Counted from the stretch's first letter, positions 19,116-29,164 are shown. The stretch is DNA of 64,000 bases from Bacteroides rodentium JCM 16496 (GCF_000614125.1 NZ_BAKJ01000001.1:62001-126000); one strand, 5' to 3'. The notes: a model not told the origin generated them from the letters alone. Program-made: numbers and translations.

Positions 19116-21306
19116 CTAAATCTCCAGCTGGTTCTTCACCAGCCTGTAGTACTCTCCTTTCCGTGTCGTCAGTTCCTCGTGCGTGCCTGCTTCGGCTATC
19201 CTCCCGTGGTCTATCACCACGATGCGGTCTGCGTGTCTCACTGTGCTCAGGCGGTGTGCCACCACTACCGATGTCCTTCCTTCAAAGAACTTTTGCAGGT
19301 TCTCCATGATGGTGCGCTCGTTGCTGGCATCCAGCGCGTTGGTGGCTTCGTCGAAGAATATGAATTCCGGGTCCTTGTAGACGGCGCGGGCAATGAGGAT
19401 GCGTTGCTTCTGCCCCTGGCTCAGCCCGTGCCCTTCCTGCCCTATCTTGGTGTTGTAGCCCAGCGGCAGTTCGGCGATGAAGCCGTGTATGTTCGCCACT
19501 TCCGCCGCGTTCCGCAGCCTCTCCTTGTCTATGTGTTCCACGCCCGGGGCAATGTTTCCGGCAATGGTGTCCGAGAAGATGAATCCGTCCTGCATCACCA
19601 CGCCGCACCGCTTGCGCCACTCGCGGATGCTGAAATTATCCAATGGGGTGTCGCCCAACAGAATCTGCCCGCTTGCAGGCGGTAGAATCCTAACAGCAGC
19701 TTCACCATCGTGGTCTTTCCGCTTCCGCTCATGCCCACGATGGCGGTCTGCTTGCCCGATGCTATTTCCAGACTGATATTGTCCAGCGTGGGCGTTTCGC
19801 TGAGCGGGTCGTATTTGAAGCTCAGGCTTTCTATCCGCAGGCCTTTCCCTGCGGGTATCTCCCGTATCAGTTCTTTGGCCGGGTCTTCCTCGTCCGGCTT
19901 GTCGCGCACCTCGCCCAGGCGGTTCATGCTGAGGCGGGCATCCTGCATGTCGCGGGCAAAGGTGATGAGGTCGTTTATCGGGCTGTTCAGTTGTCCTATG
20001 ATGTATTGTACGGAGAGCATCATGCCCAGCGTCATCTGCCCTTGCACCACGAGCGATGCCACCAGTCCCGTAATCACGATGTTCTTGGTCTGGTTTATCA
20101 GTACCGCTCCCGAGTCCTGGTACTGCCTCAGGGCAAGGCTCCTGATGTTCACCTTGAACAACCGTGCCTGTATGCGCTCCCATTCCCACCGCTTCTGCCG
20201 TTCGCAGGCACTCAATTTTATCTCCTGCATTCCGTTCACCAGCTGCACCACGCTGCTCTGGTTGGCGCTCTGCTGGGCAAAGCGCTTGTGGTCCAGCTCG
20301 GCGCGTCGCTTCATGAAGAGCCATACGTAGCTACGTAGAGTGCGCTCCCGCCCATAAAGATGAGGAATATCATGCCGCTGTACATCAGCAGCACGATGCC
20401 GAACACCACGAGGTTGAACATGGAGAACACCACGCTGAGGCTGCTTCCCGTCAGGAAATTCTGTATGCGGGTGTGGTCGTTGATGCGTTGCAGTATGTCT
20501 CCCGTCATCTTGGTGTCGAAGTAGCCCATGGGGAGCTTCATCAGCTTCATGAGGAAGTCCGATATGAGGGCGATGTTGATGCGCGTGCCCAGGTGCAGCA
20601 ATATCCATCCGCGTATAAACTCCACGGCACTGCTGCTGAAGGCGAGCATTAGTTGGGCTATGAGCACCAGGTAGATGAAACCGAGGTTCTGGTTGTTGAT
20701 GCCGAAGTCCACGATGCTCTGCGTGAGAAAGGGCAGCATGAGCTGTATCATGCTGCCCAGCAACAGCCCTAACAGCAGTTGCCCAACCAGTTGCTTGTAA
20801 GGTCGCAGGTACGAGTAGAGGAAACCGAAGCCTTTGCTCCCGTTTCTTCTTTCTTCCGGTTCTTCTTCTTGTGTATAAAATTCCGGCGTAGGCTCCAGCA
20901 GCAATGCCACGCCTGTGTCTTCTCCGTCTTTTCGGGCACTAATCCAGCACCGGCAAAATTCTTCGCGGGTATATTTCAACTTGCCTGCTCCGGGGTCGGC
21001 AACCCATACGCGATTGCTGCTCATACGATAAACCACTACAAAGTGCTGCTGGTTCCAATGAACGATGCAGGGCATCGGGGCTTCCTCCAGCATGTCGTAG
21101 TTCACTTGCACGCAGATGCTCCGGAGGCCGAGCTTTTCGGCAGCCTCGCTGATGCCCAGCATGGAAACCCCTTCGCGGGTGATGAATGACTTTTCCCTCA
21201 GCCCTTCCAAAGAATAACGCTTGCCATAGAAAGCAGCCACCATGCGCAGGCAGGTGGGGCCGCAGTCCATTACGTCATGCTGAGTATAGTGAGGGAAAGA
21301 TTTCAT
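19116..21306 (-). CDS. Peptidase-containing ABC transporter (C39 type; two frame breaks)
   Basis: A peptidase-containing ABC transporter (PCAT) of about 730 residues. It cleaves double-glycine leaders and exports the released peptide. The N-terminal C39 peptidase has catalytic Cys15 (MDCGPTCL), His88 (WNQQHFVVV) and Asp104 (VADPGAG). Six membrane segments follow (about 170-420). The ATPase shows Walker A GMSGSGKTTMVKLL, signature LSQGQKQRILIARAV and Walker B FIFFDEATNALD. Frame breaks near 20330 (YVA to YVWLFMKRR) and near 19680 (LGFYRPASGQILLGD) are each repaired by one base. Its expected substrate is the Cys-rich precursor at 24525-24725. Its G+C looks clearly higher than that of the next two upstream genes. 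Confidence 0.95.
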
Positions 21307-21315
21307 TTAATTTCA

Positions 21316-22911
21316 TTAATTATATAAGTAGTCTATATCTTTAATGTTGTAATAGCTTGGCAGTTTATTCCCGTTAATAAATAGGATGGGTGTACTATAA
21401 AGCTTGTGGCTTCTGCACCATTTTTCTTGTGCATTAATATAAGAATCGCATTCAGACCTTTCTTGTAAAAACTTAGTATTGCGCATGATTTTGTTTTTGC
21501 TGATAGGATAGTCATCAACATACTTTTGCAATGTAGTAATAAATTCTTTAGGAATATTCTGGTAATCAGAGAGTAAGTATTTAGCTATTACTAAAGACTC
21601 TGGATGCTTCTTTCTATCCAACAAGAATATCAAATTCAACTTGATGTTATTTTTTCTTTGAAGAATAGGGATTAGTGTTTGCAACTCTTTTATGCAAGAA
21701 ACGCAGATAGGACTGAAAACCATAGTAATACAAGTTTCTGCATCTGCATTCCCTATAGATAATTTGTCTATTTTGTCTATATCCGTAAGCTGAAGCTCTT
21801 GTTGGAAAAGGTATTGTGTAATATTCTCATCATATATCAGTTCGTTGAATTTCTTCTTCAAGACGGTATATTCCTTTTGAGAAGCAATCAACGGTTTAGT
21901 GACTGCATAAGCAGATGTTGTGATTAAGAATATTATTATAATATCCATTATGGATTCAGTTTTTAATAGTTCATGAATGTCATTGATTGTTGCGGTACAT
22001 ATACTTAATATAAACAAAAAGATAAAAACAGCTTGTACAGAAAGGCAAAGTGTACACCATTTTTGTGCTATAATTTTTTGATAGAATAGTGAATAACATA
22101 CATATCCAATGCTAAATAAAGAGAGGATGTTAATAAACGCTTGTGATGTACTGAATGGCAAAACAAGCAATAGGATTAAAAGAAATGTGAAATACACAAA
22201 TCCTATGTCACTCCAAGAAATAAGCCCCATAAAATAAGCATCTTTAAAATCTAATATCGATGAGCAATCTATTTTACTTTCATTAGATGAACATAATCTT
22301 TTGATATGTATATTATATTTGTCAATTTGTTCTATAAACAAAAGAATAGATGTGCCCAATCCTCCTAATACGCTTAAAAAATAGATATAAAAAAGAAAGT
22401 CTCCTACACCTTTTAAGGTCAGTAAATAGGTACATAGGACTACTAAACACAATATGAAAAAAGGATATTTCGCTAATTTGATAAAAATATCAAATCTACT
22501 TTTTAACGATATGTTGATTTTTCCTGGTAGATTGTCAATAATGAGAATGTTGCCATCCCACATTTTTTCAAAATCTTCTTTTTTTATACTTTCCGTTTTT
22601 CCCTTCTCGTCAATGATTTGAACTGATTCGGTAGTGACTTTCGTTACGAATAAGAATAAGTCTATATTTGTTGTACCGTGGACGATGAAAGGTGCAGGCA
22701 TTTTTGTCAGTTCTTCATAACTGGTATGTATGGCAAAACTATCTTTGCCCATTCTGCGCAATATATATTGGAAAGAGAGGAAGCTGGGAAAATCTGGATG
22801 CTCTTTCAATATTTGATATAATGCAGCTGAGTACTTGACACCATAATGGTTAGTGATAATCTTTAGAATGCTCCTTGCATTGTCTTTTATTATTTTCTGG
22901 TGTGCATTCAT
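21316..22911 (-). CDS. Degenerate C39 / VKOR / thioredoxin fusion protein
   Basis: This 531-residue membrane protein is probably a disulfide-forming oxidase for the exported peptide. Residues 1-130 resemble a C39 peptidase fold but lack the catalytic Cys, although a His is kept in APFIVHG. Residues 145-340 form a VKOR domain with Cys207 and Cys216 (RLCSSNESKIDCSSIL) and the redox pair Cys286/Cys289 (KWCTLC). Residues 380-531 are thioredoxin-like with Cys403/Cys406 (PICVSC). Five or six membrane segments surround the VKOR cysteines. It lies 9 bp from the ABC gene and from the TlpA gene. It is strongly A/T-rich, unlike the downstream ABC gene. The oxidase role is inferred from family and context. 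Confidence 0.88.
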   Translation of the reverse strand: MNAHQKIIKDNARSILKIITNHYGVKYSAALYQILKEHPDFPSFLSFQYILRRMGKDSFAIHTSYEELTKMPAPFIVHGTTNIDLFLFVTKVTTESVQIIDEKGKTESIKKEDFEKMWDGNILIIDNLPGKINISLKSRFDIFIKLAKYPFFILCLVVLCTYLLTLKGVGDFLFYIYFLSVLGGLGTSILLFIEQIDKYNIHIKRLCSSNESKIDCSSILDFKDAYFMGLISWSDIGFVYFTFLLILLLVLPFSTSQAFINILSLFSIGYVCYSLFYQKIIAQKWCTLCLSVQAVFIFLFILSICTATINDIHELLKTESIMDIIIIFLITTSAYAVTKPLIASQKEYTVLKKKFNELIYDENITQYLFQQELQLTDIDKIDKLSIGNADAETCITMVFSPICVSCIKELQTLIPILQRKNNIKLNLIFLLDRKKHPESLVIAKYLLSDYQNIPKEFITTLQKYVDDYPISKNKIMRNTKFLQERSECDSYINAQEKWCRSHKLYSTPILFINGNKLPSYYNIKDIDYLYN

Positions 22912-22920
22912 TTCGCTAAT

Positions 22921-24401
22921 TTATTGTTTTAAATACTTGTTTATTATTATTGTAGCTTGTTCGTCGCTTGGTCTTGGGGCATTCATTTCGACAAGGCTGC
23001 CTTGCTTGTCAAAAATGATATAGCGGGGAATCAGTTCTAACTTGATTGCTTCTAAGGTCTTGCTGTTTTTGGAATTGGTGATGATAAAATTGTTTTCTAT
23101 CTCTGCCATGCCTTCTTGCTTTACAGCCTTTTTCCAGCTATCTTTCGTGTCGTTGTAGGCCAGATAAACAAATACCACGTCTTTCCCCTTATACGACTCT
23201 CTGAGTTTTGCCGAAGGAGTCATTTCTTCACGGCATGGCACACACCAGCTTGCCCAAAAATCCACATAAATTACTTTGCCCTTGTGCTTTTTCAGTAGTA
23301 GGCTCAGATTGGTGGTCTTGCCCTGAATGTCCTCCAGTAGTAATTGGTTGGCATCATCAGATAGGTTGTATTGCTCTTTAATATTGTTGTATAGCGTTGT
23401 ATCTTGGGTAATCTGGAGGTATTTGTCGAGATAGTGATTGACATCTTGTGCGGAAAAATTCTCGCTGATTTCTCTGATGCAACGTTTAAGCAGGATTTGC
23501 ATTGATTTAGGTTGGAACGGTTTGGCAGATAGTTCATCGAAAGTTTGACACCAGTTCTTGCTTCCTCCCTGGGATTTGCGTATTGTCGGGATATGCTGGT
23601 TGGTGAACCAGAGGTAATGGTTTAGATATTCATGGTATGAGGGATAGGAGGCATACTCATCGGAGATACCGGCTTCCATTCGGCGGTAGAAAGCGGTGTC
23701 TTCATTCAACATCCGCCGAGATTCATAATCTTTCAGAGCAAGTAGGTATTGATAGTGATTGTATATCTTGTCCGAGATGATTTGCTGTTGTTTAAAGAGG
23801 TTGATAGTGTCCGTATAGGCTGTTTTATAGCTGTTGAACATGGATTGCAATGAGTCCAAAGGGCAATAGTTCATTAATAATGAAGTCCAGTTGTTGGCTC
23901 GTATCACGTCAATGTTTTGGGCAATCCGTACCCAGTCGCTTCCCAAACATGTTTTTGCTTCTAAGCCGGAGTGTGTCCTCCCTTTGCGCAATTCATAGTT
24001 CATATTATAGATTCTGTTGCGTTCCGGGTGATGTTTGCTGCTCAAAATAGGGTAGTCGAGGCTGTCCATAGAGATGCTAATAGTATCCCCTTGCATTAAA
24101 GGATAATAGATAAATTCAAAATCTCTATAATTCAGGGCTAATTCCTTGAAATGCTCGGGTAATTGTAGGGTTATAGTATCGAAATCTGCTTCCGGCATAT
24201 ATTCCCTAAGTACTTCCGTATTGTCGGTATAGAGAACTTTAGGCATGGGTATGTGTTTTGACCTCCGGGAGTTTTGTATGGTTTAGGCTGGTAGTGGTCG
24301 AAACATACTACAATCTGTTCTTCACATTTTTTATTGATGGATTGGCTCTGCTGGCAAGAATAGAGAAATATCGCCAGAAAGAAAATGGTATATCTAATCA
24401 T
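22921..24401 (-). CDS. TlpA-like thiol-disulfide lipoprotein (frame broken)
   Basis: About 493 residues. The N-terminus is a lipoprotein signal (MIRYTIFFLAIFLYSC), then a long region of unknown fold, then a C-terminal TlpA/thioredoxin domain with VDFWASWCVPCREE (Cys pair CVPC) and a cis-Pro region near LIPRYIIFDKQG. This type of protein reduces or isomerises disulfides outside the cytoplasm. The frame breaks between about 24246 and 24275, shortly after KTPGG; one added base joins it to PMPKVLYTDNTEV. Its place between the Cys-rich peptide gene and the VKOR fusion suggests it corrects wrong disulfides in the peptide. Confidence 0.85.
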
Positions 24402-24471
24402 AACGAATAGGTTTGTATTTTAGGGGATAAAGATGAATCTATGTGAATGACTGTTTCAACCAAACAACGAT

Positions 24472-24509
24472 GAGTAGGAGAACTGCCTCTTGAACAAATT
24501 CTCCTACTC
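24472..24509 (-). promoter_or_regulatory. Hairpin between the precursor peptide gene and the TlpA gene
   Basis: GAGTAGGAGAA (24472-24482) pairs perfectly with TTCTCCTACTC (24499-24509) across a 16-nt loop, 16 bp after the precursor stop codon. It lacks a clean T-run on the minus strand, so it could be an attenuator or an mRNA-stabilising 3' hairpin that keeps precursor mRNA above transporter mRNA. Confidence 0.65.
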
Positions 24510-24524
24510 CAGTTGTGAAGCTCA

Positions 24525-24725
24525 TTACCCACAATAGCTGCTTGAAGCACAGCTATCACAGCACCAATTTCCTTCCGAGGTAGCCATGAATTGGGCCTGA
24601 ATTTTGCTAACGTTACATTCTACGGTACCGCTTGGTGATTTGTAACCGCAAGTACCAAAACCACCTTTGATTGCTCTCATCTGAGTCTTGCTGAGAGCTT
24701 TTGATTTTAAATCATTGAAATTCAT
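24525..24725 (-). CDS. Cys-rich double-glycine precursor peptide (bacteriocin-like)
   Basis: This 66-residue precursor has a leader of about 22 residues ending in SKTQMRAIKGG, the Bacteroidales double-glycine leader type that C39 transporters cut after GG. The predicted mature peptide has 44 residues and six cysteines (Cys26, 37, 55, 56, 59 and 65 of the precursor), including WCCDSC near the end, enough for three disulfides. It is small, weakly charged and Gly/Ser-rich. The surrounding genes supply cleavage, export and disulfide chemistry. It could be an anti-Bacteroidales peptide of the bacteroidetocin kind or a signal peptide; I cannot decide which. No immunity gene is obvious. Confidence 0.88.
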   Translation of the reverse strand: MNFNDLKSKALSKTQMRAIKGGFGTCGYKSPSGTVECNVSKIQAQFMATSEGNWCCDSCASSSYCG

Positions 24726-24800
24726 TTCTTTTGAATTTACAGAATTAGCTCTACACTATTAAAGCTTTTCGATTCCGCTTATATTTTAGTGCACAAAATA

Positions 24801-25208
24801 TCATAAATTGAATCCCCCTATTAACAGTGCATCATCTGCTTCAATCTCAATGAGATAGTTACCTGAGCTTTCGCCGTTCAGGTCTATACTGAGGGCTGCA
24901 GGATTGCTGTGTGTTTCTGAATAGACGGTTTCGCCGGTAGATTCATTGGTGACAGTGACACTGACAACTGCAATGTTTTCATTGAAGCTGATATCTACTA
25001 CATCATTATAGAGGTAAGCATCGGCTACCGGCATATATATGCTACGAACTATAGGCCCCCCTTCTTTGTTAATAGGTACATCGTCGTCATCCGAAACTGA
25101 TTCTTGGAGAAGAATCTTTATACGACCATTCGCTTCCTCTGCATATATTACTATATTGCCAAGGGAGAAAATTGTAAGTAAGATAAGTAATAGTCTTTTC
25201 ATCTTCAT
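24801..25208 (-). CDS. DUF3244-like small secreted protein
   Basis: The 135-residue product has a signal peptide (MKMKRLLLILLTIFSLGNIV, then IYAEE) and one Ig-like beta domain with VVSVTVTNESTGETVYSET and a C-terminal SGNYLIEIEADDALLIGGFN. This matches the DUF3244 pattern of small Bacteroides secreted proteins. The function is unknown. It lies upstream of the precursor peptide gene on the same strand and has its own TATATTTG -7 box 24 bp upstream, so it may be the first gene of the peptide operon transcript. Confidence 0.8.
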   Translation of the reverse strand: MKMKRLLLILLTIFSLGNIVIYAEEANGRIKILLQESVSDDDDVPINKEGGPIVRSIYMPVADAYLYNDVVDISFNENIAVVSVTVTNESTGETVYSETHSNPAALSIDLNGESSGNYLIEIEADDALLIGGFNL

Positions 25209-25232
25209 ACGTTTTTATTTGTTATTGTTACA

Positions 25233-25240
25233 CAAATATA
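25233..25240 (-). promoter_or_regulatory. Bacteroides -7 box before the DUF3244 gene
   Basis: Minus-strand TATATTTG fits TAnnTTTG. It lies between the TPR/HTH regulator gene and the DUF3244 gene, so the peptide genes can be transcribed apart from the regulator. Confidence 0.6.
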
Positions 25241-25257
25241 GACGTATTTTAGCTTAT

Positions 25258-25314
25258 GAATATGTATAAAACATGTATAAAATGGATGTATAACAGCGCT
25301 TATACATGTATAAA
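25258..25314. repeat. Repeated ATGTATAA motifs
   Basis: ATGTATAA occurs about four times within 57 bp, one copy as part of the palindrome TTATACATGTATAA. It lies just upstream of the DUF3244 promoter and just past the stop of the regulator gene, a position fit for an operator. Confidence 0.6.
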
Positions 25315-25317
25315 TCG

Positions 25318-27062
25318 CTAATTAGCCTTAGTATACAGTTCTTTTAGCACCTTTTGTAGAGAAGTTGAACCGTGAGGGAATCCCATCCGCTTCTCAACGA
25401 TTCGATTTGCCTTTTTGTGGACTGTGTCTCGTTTGCAGTCCAACAAACACCCGAAATAGCTGACCGGCAAATCAGTCAGGTATAGACAGCAGAGATGAAT
25501 TTCTTCTTGTGACAGGCTGTAATTTGCACATAACTTTAAGGTTATTTGATTCCAACGCCGGTCTGTTTCGGCAATCAGTTGGAACCAGTCTTCCTTTTCC
25601 ATGTGTAATTCTGAACTTTCATGGTCTTTGTAGTCTTGGATAATTTGTCTCATTTTGGTTTCTACATCCGAATATTTTTGTGTGCTTGTCAAGAGCCGTT
25701 CTCGTTCGTAGCTCAGAAGTTTCAGTTCATTACGCAATTGTTTTTTCTGTGCAGCATCATAATGCAGTTGTTCTAACTCTTTTTCTAAAAATGCGATTCG
25801 GTCTTCTTTCTGTCGCTGTTCTGCTTCAAGTTTGGCATTTTGTTGTTGTATTTCGGTTTGTATTTCTTTCAGCCTGTTCCTTTCTTCTTGTAAGCGGGCA
25901 GTTCTTCTCCGGCTTCTTTTCAGCATGAATAAAATGAAAAATGCTGCCGCGACAACGGACAGAAGGAAGCCATTATATTTACTGATAACCGAATTGTACA
26001 TCTTTTGTTGATGGGCTATTTGAGCGTTTCTTTCGGCACCAATCATGGAATAGGCTTGTTTATTACGGTTGTTCCGCAAACTATCCATATAAATGGAGCT
26101 GGTTTGTTTCAAGTCCAGTGATGCTTCAAAGTTCCCGGAAGCTTTTGCTATATCTGATAATCGCTTGTAACCCCCGGCTCTTATGGCATAGCTCTTATCA
26201 GGAAGGGCTTTATATAGATAGAACATTGCAGAGTCGTATTGCAGGTTCTTATAATAGGCATTCCCTAAAATATAGAAAGTATTATAGCACAAAAATGTAT
26301 CTTCTTGTAGGGCAAAACTTTGCTTGGCGAACTCTACGGCTTTTTTCCCGTTCCCCATTCTGCCGTACAGCGTGCTTAGTGTAGATAGTATGGTTCTGTT
26401 CAGATTTTTGTTGTTTGTCGTTTCAGCCATATATTGTGCTTGCAGCATCAGTTTTTCTGCTTTCGGATAGAATGGCTTCCCCTTTTCCATCTGAATTATT
26501 CCCTGCTGTGACAAAGCTTCTATTTGGAGTAGTGAATCTCTCGCTAGGATAGCTATTTGCTCCGCTTCCCGGTATATGGAATCTGCTTGCTCGTTTAAAT
26601 CTTGTGCATAATACAAATAACCTATATTATTGCAGATACGGCTTTGCAAAGAGATGTCTTTTATCTCTTTTGCCAAAGTGTAGGCTGTTAGAAAATTGGA
26701 AATAGCTCTCTCTGTTTTCTTCATATCTCTGTAAACACATCCGCAATAGTAGTAACTGCGAATTTGTAAATCTGTATTGTCAGTCTGATTATAATAAGCT
26801 ATAGCAGAACAAATCAGTGAATCATCCGTCTGCGTAATGTAATTCTTGTCTCGTGCCTGTGTCAACAGCAGGGCATGGTAGGCGCGGTCAGCTTTGTAGT
26901 CAGACTGTCGGTTGATATGCTTTCCAAAAGATACAGCGCGCTGTCCGGGCACTCCTGCATCAGCGAGTCGGCTTGCACCAATTGCCGATGGTAGTGCCCG
27001 GGGCGTGTACATGCTATGGACGAGAGTATAAGTATTGCTGTTAATATCCGGTTTAGTTTCAT
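25318..27062 (-). CDS. TPR / membrane / HTH regulator beside the peptide operon (frame broken)
   Basis: About 581 residues. A lipoprotein-like N-terminus (MKLNRILTAILILSSIAC) leads into TPR repeats (about 30-330), then one membrane segment (FLLSVVAAAFFILFML), a coiled coil (about 370-460) and a C-terminal HTH-like domain (YSLSQEEIHLCCLYLTDLPV). The layout suggests outside sensing coupled to a cytoplasmic DNA-binding end. The frame breaks near 26891. AAAGCTGACC restored to AAAGGCTGACC gives TTKADRAYHALLLTQ. The start at 27062 was chosen because it opens the signal sequence. A similar protein adjoins the SusC gene at 60995-62617. DNA binding is inferred. Confidence 0.8.
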
Positions 27063-27100
27063 TATTTGCGGTTTATTCATGCAAATTAATCAATCGTTTG

Positions 27101-28820
27101 TCACACCTCCTCCATCCTTGCCAGCTCCCATCCCTGGAACTGCATCACGATGAGGTGCAACTCCGTTCCCCTGCACATCTGCCGCACTTTGCCGCCTTCG
27201 GCATAGCCGTGTATTTGTCGCACGGCATCCTCCCACTGTGCCTCGGCTTTCTCTGCGGAATCTTTTGCGGAGAGGTACTTCAGCTCGACGATGTAGCTGT
27301 GCGCCACTTCGGGGTATCGGCTGTGGTCGGGCATGAGGAAGAGGTCGCAGAAGCCGTGGTTCAGCTCCACCTCGGGGGCGATGAGGTAGTAGGAATTGAT
27401 GCTTAGGTAGGCTGTGAAGAAGCCTTGCAAGTTTCGTTCGCCCTCGATGGCGCTGCGCACGGAGGAGTTTTCCTTGTAGGCGCGGGCGATGAAGTGCAGG
27501 GAGTCCTGCCACGTGCCGTCGAATGCCATCGTGTAGAAAAAGTCCTTTAAAGCATTGAAACTGATGGTATGCAGGCTTTGATACTCTTCCAAGGCATATT
27601 CGTAATATTGCTTGCGCACGTTGTTGTTGGGTATGCCGAGAATGGCACGGTCGCCTCGTGTACCTTTGATTGTGAGCATGCCGTAGTAGAAAAGCAATGA
27701 AGGGAAAATATCCGGGTCTATCAGCATCTTGGCAGGGAAGGAGGTTTCTACGTTGGCAATGATTTCCCCCTCTTCCGTAATCTTGCGCAGCACTCCCTTG
27801 CGGTCACCGTCCAGCTTGTCAAGTTGGATAAGTTTCTTCATCTTGCCGTAGTCAGTACGGGTGTTGGGATCTATCATCTGCTTGGGGGTGCGGTTGTAGT
27901 TCACCCGGTGTTGCAGGTAGTAGAGCACCATGTCGCTGTTGAACATGTGTTCTCCTTGCCGCAGGCTCTCTTCAGCAAAGCAGTAGTTGTCATACCAGGC
28001 TTCATCTCCTCAATCATCTCCTCAATATTCCCTTGCAACGCTCCCGCTTCCTGGTAGTATCGGAACATCTCTCTTACATCCTCCTCGCTGAATCCGAGCA
28101 TGCGGTTGAACTGCGGGTTGGTAGAAAGGTGCCAGCCGATGTTGAATCCGCTGGTGAGGTCGTCGAGGGTGACGGGGCTCACGCCGGTGAGGAAAATGCG
28201 GTTGAAGAGTGTCTTGAACTTCTTGAATATGTCCCGATAGAACCCACTGGCATGTGTCAGTGCATGATAGACCTCCTCGCCCTGTTCATTGAGTACCACG
28301 TTGGTGAAGTTGTCGTATTCGTCGATGATGAGGTAGAGCGGCATGTTGTTTTCCCTCAATTCGAGTTGGAGCAGGTCCAGCTTGTCGGTCGTGGACTGGG
28401 AGGCATAGAAACGTTCTTTAGCCCGTTCGGAATAATACCGGGAGTAAGTGTCCATGAACCCGTCCAACTGTCGGCGGCAATAGAGGTTGAAGTTCTGGGG
28501 CAAGGAGCGATGTCTCCCCCCACCTGCGAGAAGTCCAATGAGAGTATCAGGTACTTGCCACGGTTGGGCGTGGGGTGCTGCCCTATCCACAGATTGCCGA
28601 ACCACTTCTCGAAGTCGTTTTTCTTGCTGATGTCGTAATAGGTGCGCAGCATGTTCAGGAACAGGCTCTTGCCGAAACGCCGGGGACGGATGAAGAAGAG
28701 GCTGTCCGGTTGCTGTTCCAGCAGTGGCAGATACATGGTCTTGTCCACATAATACATGTTTTCTTCTATCACTCGCTCGAAGTCTGCCACTCCGTAGGGT
28801 ATTCTTTTCACGGTTTCCAT
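27101..28820 (-). CDS. AAA-ATPase-like / PD-(D/E)XK nuclease family protein (two frame breaks)
   Basis: About 573 residues of a family common in Bacteroides. The N-terminus begins RIPYGVADFERVIEENMYYVDKT and carries a degenerate nucleotide-binding loop, PRRFGKSLFLNML. The C-terminus resembles a PD-(D/E)XK nuclease-like domain (VELNHGFCDLFLMPD and YIVELKYLSAKDS, holding the D and ExK residues). The biological role is unknown. The frame breaks near 28515 in a six-G run and near 27996 (PGYDNYCFAEESL after repair). A TATTTTTG -7 box lies 36 bp upstream. Confidence 0.85.
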
Positions 28821-28855
28821 ATCGCTCTCCTTTTACTTGTTGTTGTTCTTGCTTA

Positions 28856-28863
28856 CAAAAATA
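28856..28863 (-). promoter_or_regulatory. Bacteroides -7 box for the AAA-like gene
   Basis: Minus-strand TATTTTTG, an exact TAnnTTTG match, 36 bp before the start codon. Confidence 0.6.
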
Positions 28864-28965
28864 GTTTATTTACTGATAAACAACAACAGTTGGGCTATGT
28901 TCTTTGCGTGTTCTTTGTGTGCGGCACAGGTGTTCCTTGTGCTTTGCATGCGTATTTCTTCTGAA

Positions 28966-29075
28966 AGGTCTTTGGACTTATCAATGGCTCACCTTAGTGG
29001 GCTGGCTTGTTCACTACAGTGGTCTGTCTTGTCCACTACGGTGAACAAAGCAGACCGCCCTGGTGAGCCGTTGTC
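28966..29075. repeat. 22-bp tandem dyad array, copy 4 (CAC/GTG type)
   Basis: Half-sites AGGTC, CTCAC, TTCAC, TCCAC and ACCGC start at 28966, 28988, 29010, 29032 and 29054, exactly 22 bp apart. Each is followed after 4 bp by an inverted half-site (GACTT, GTGGG, GTGGT, GTGAA, GTGAG) and then 8 bp. The first and last units are weaker. The 500-bp gene-free stretch 28821-29320 otherwise holds the AAA gene promoter and a GGTGTGTC/GGCACACC hairpin near 29170-29215. Confidence 0.75.
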
Positions 29076-29164
29076 ATATCCTTATGTCTGTCATAAGAAA
29101 TGCAGGGATTTCTCCTATGGAAGAGAGTGAAGAAAAGGAGAAAGCAGGCGGTTTGGCGAACAAG

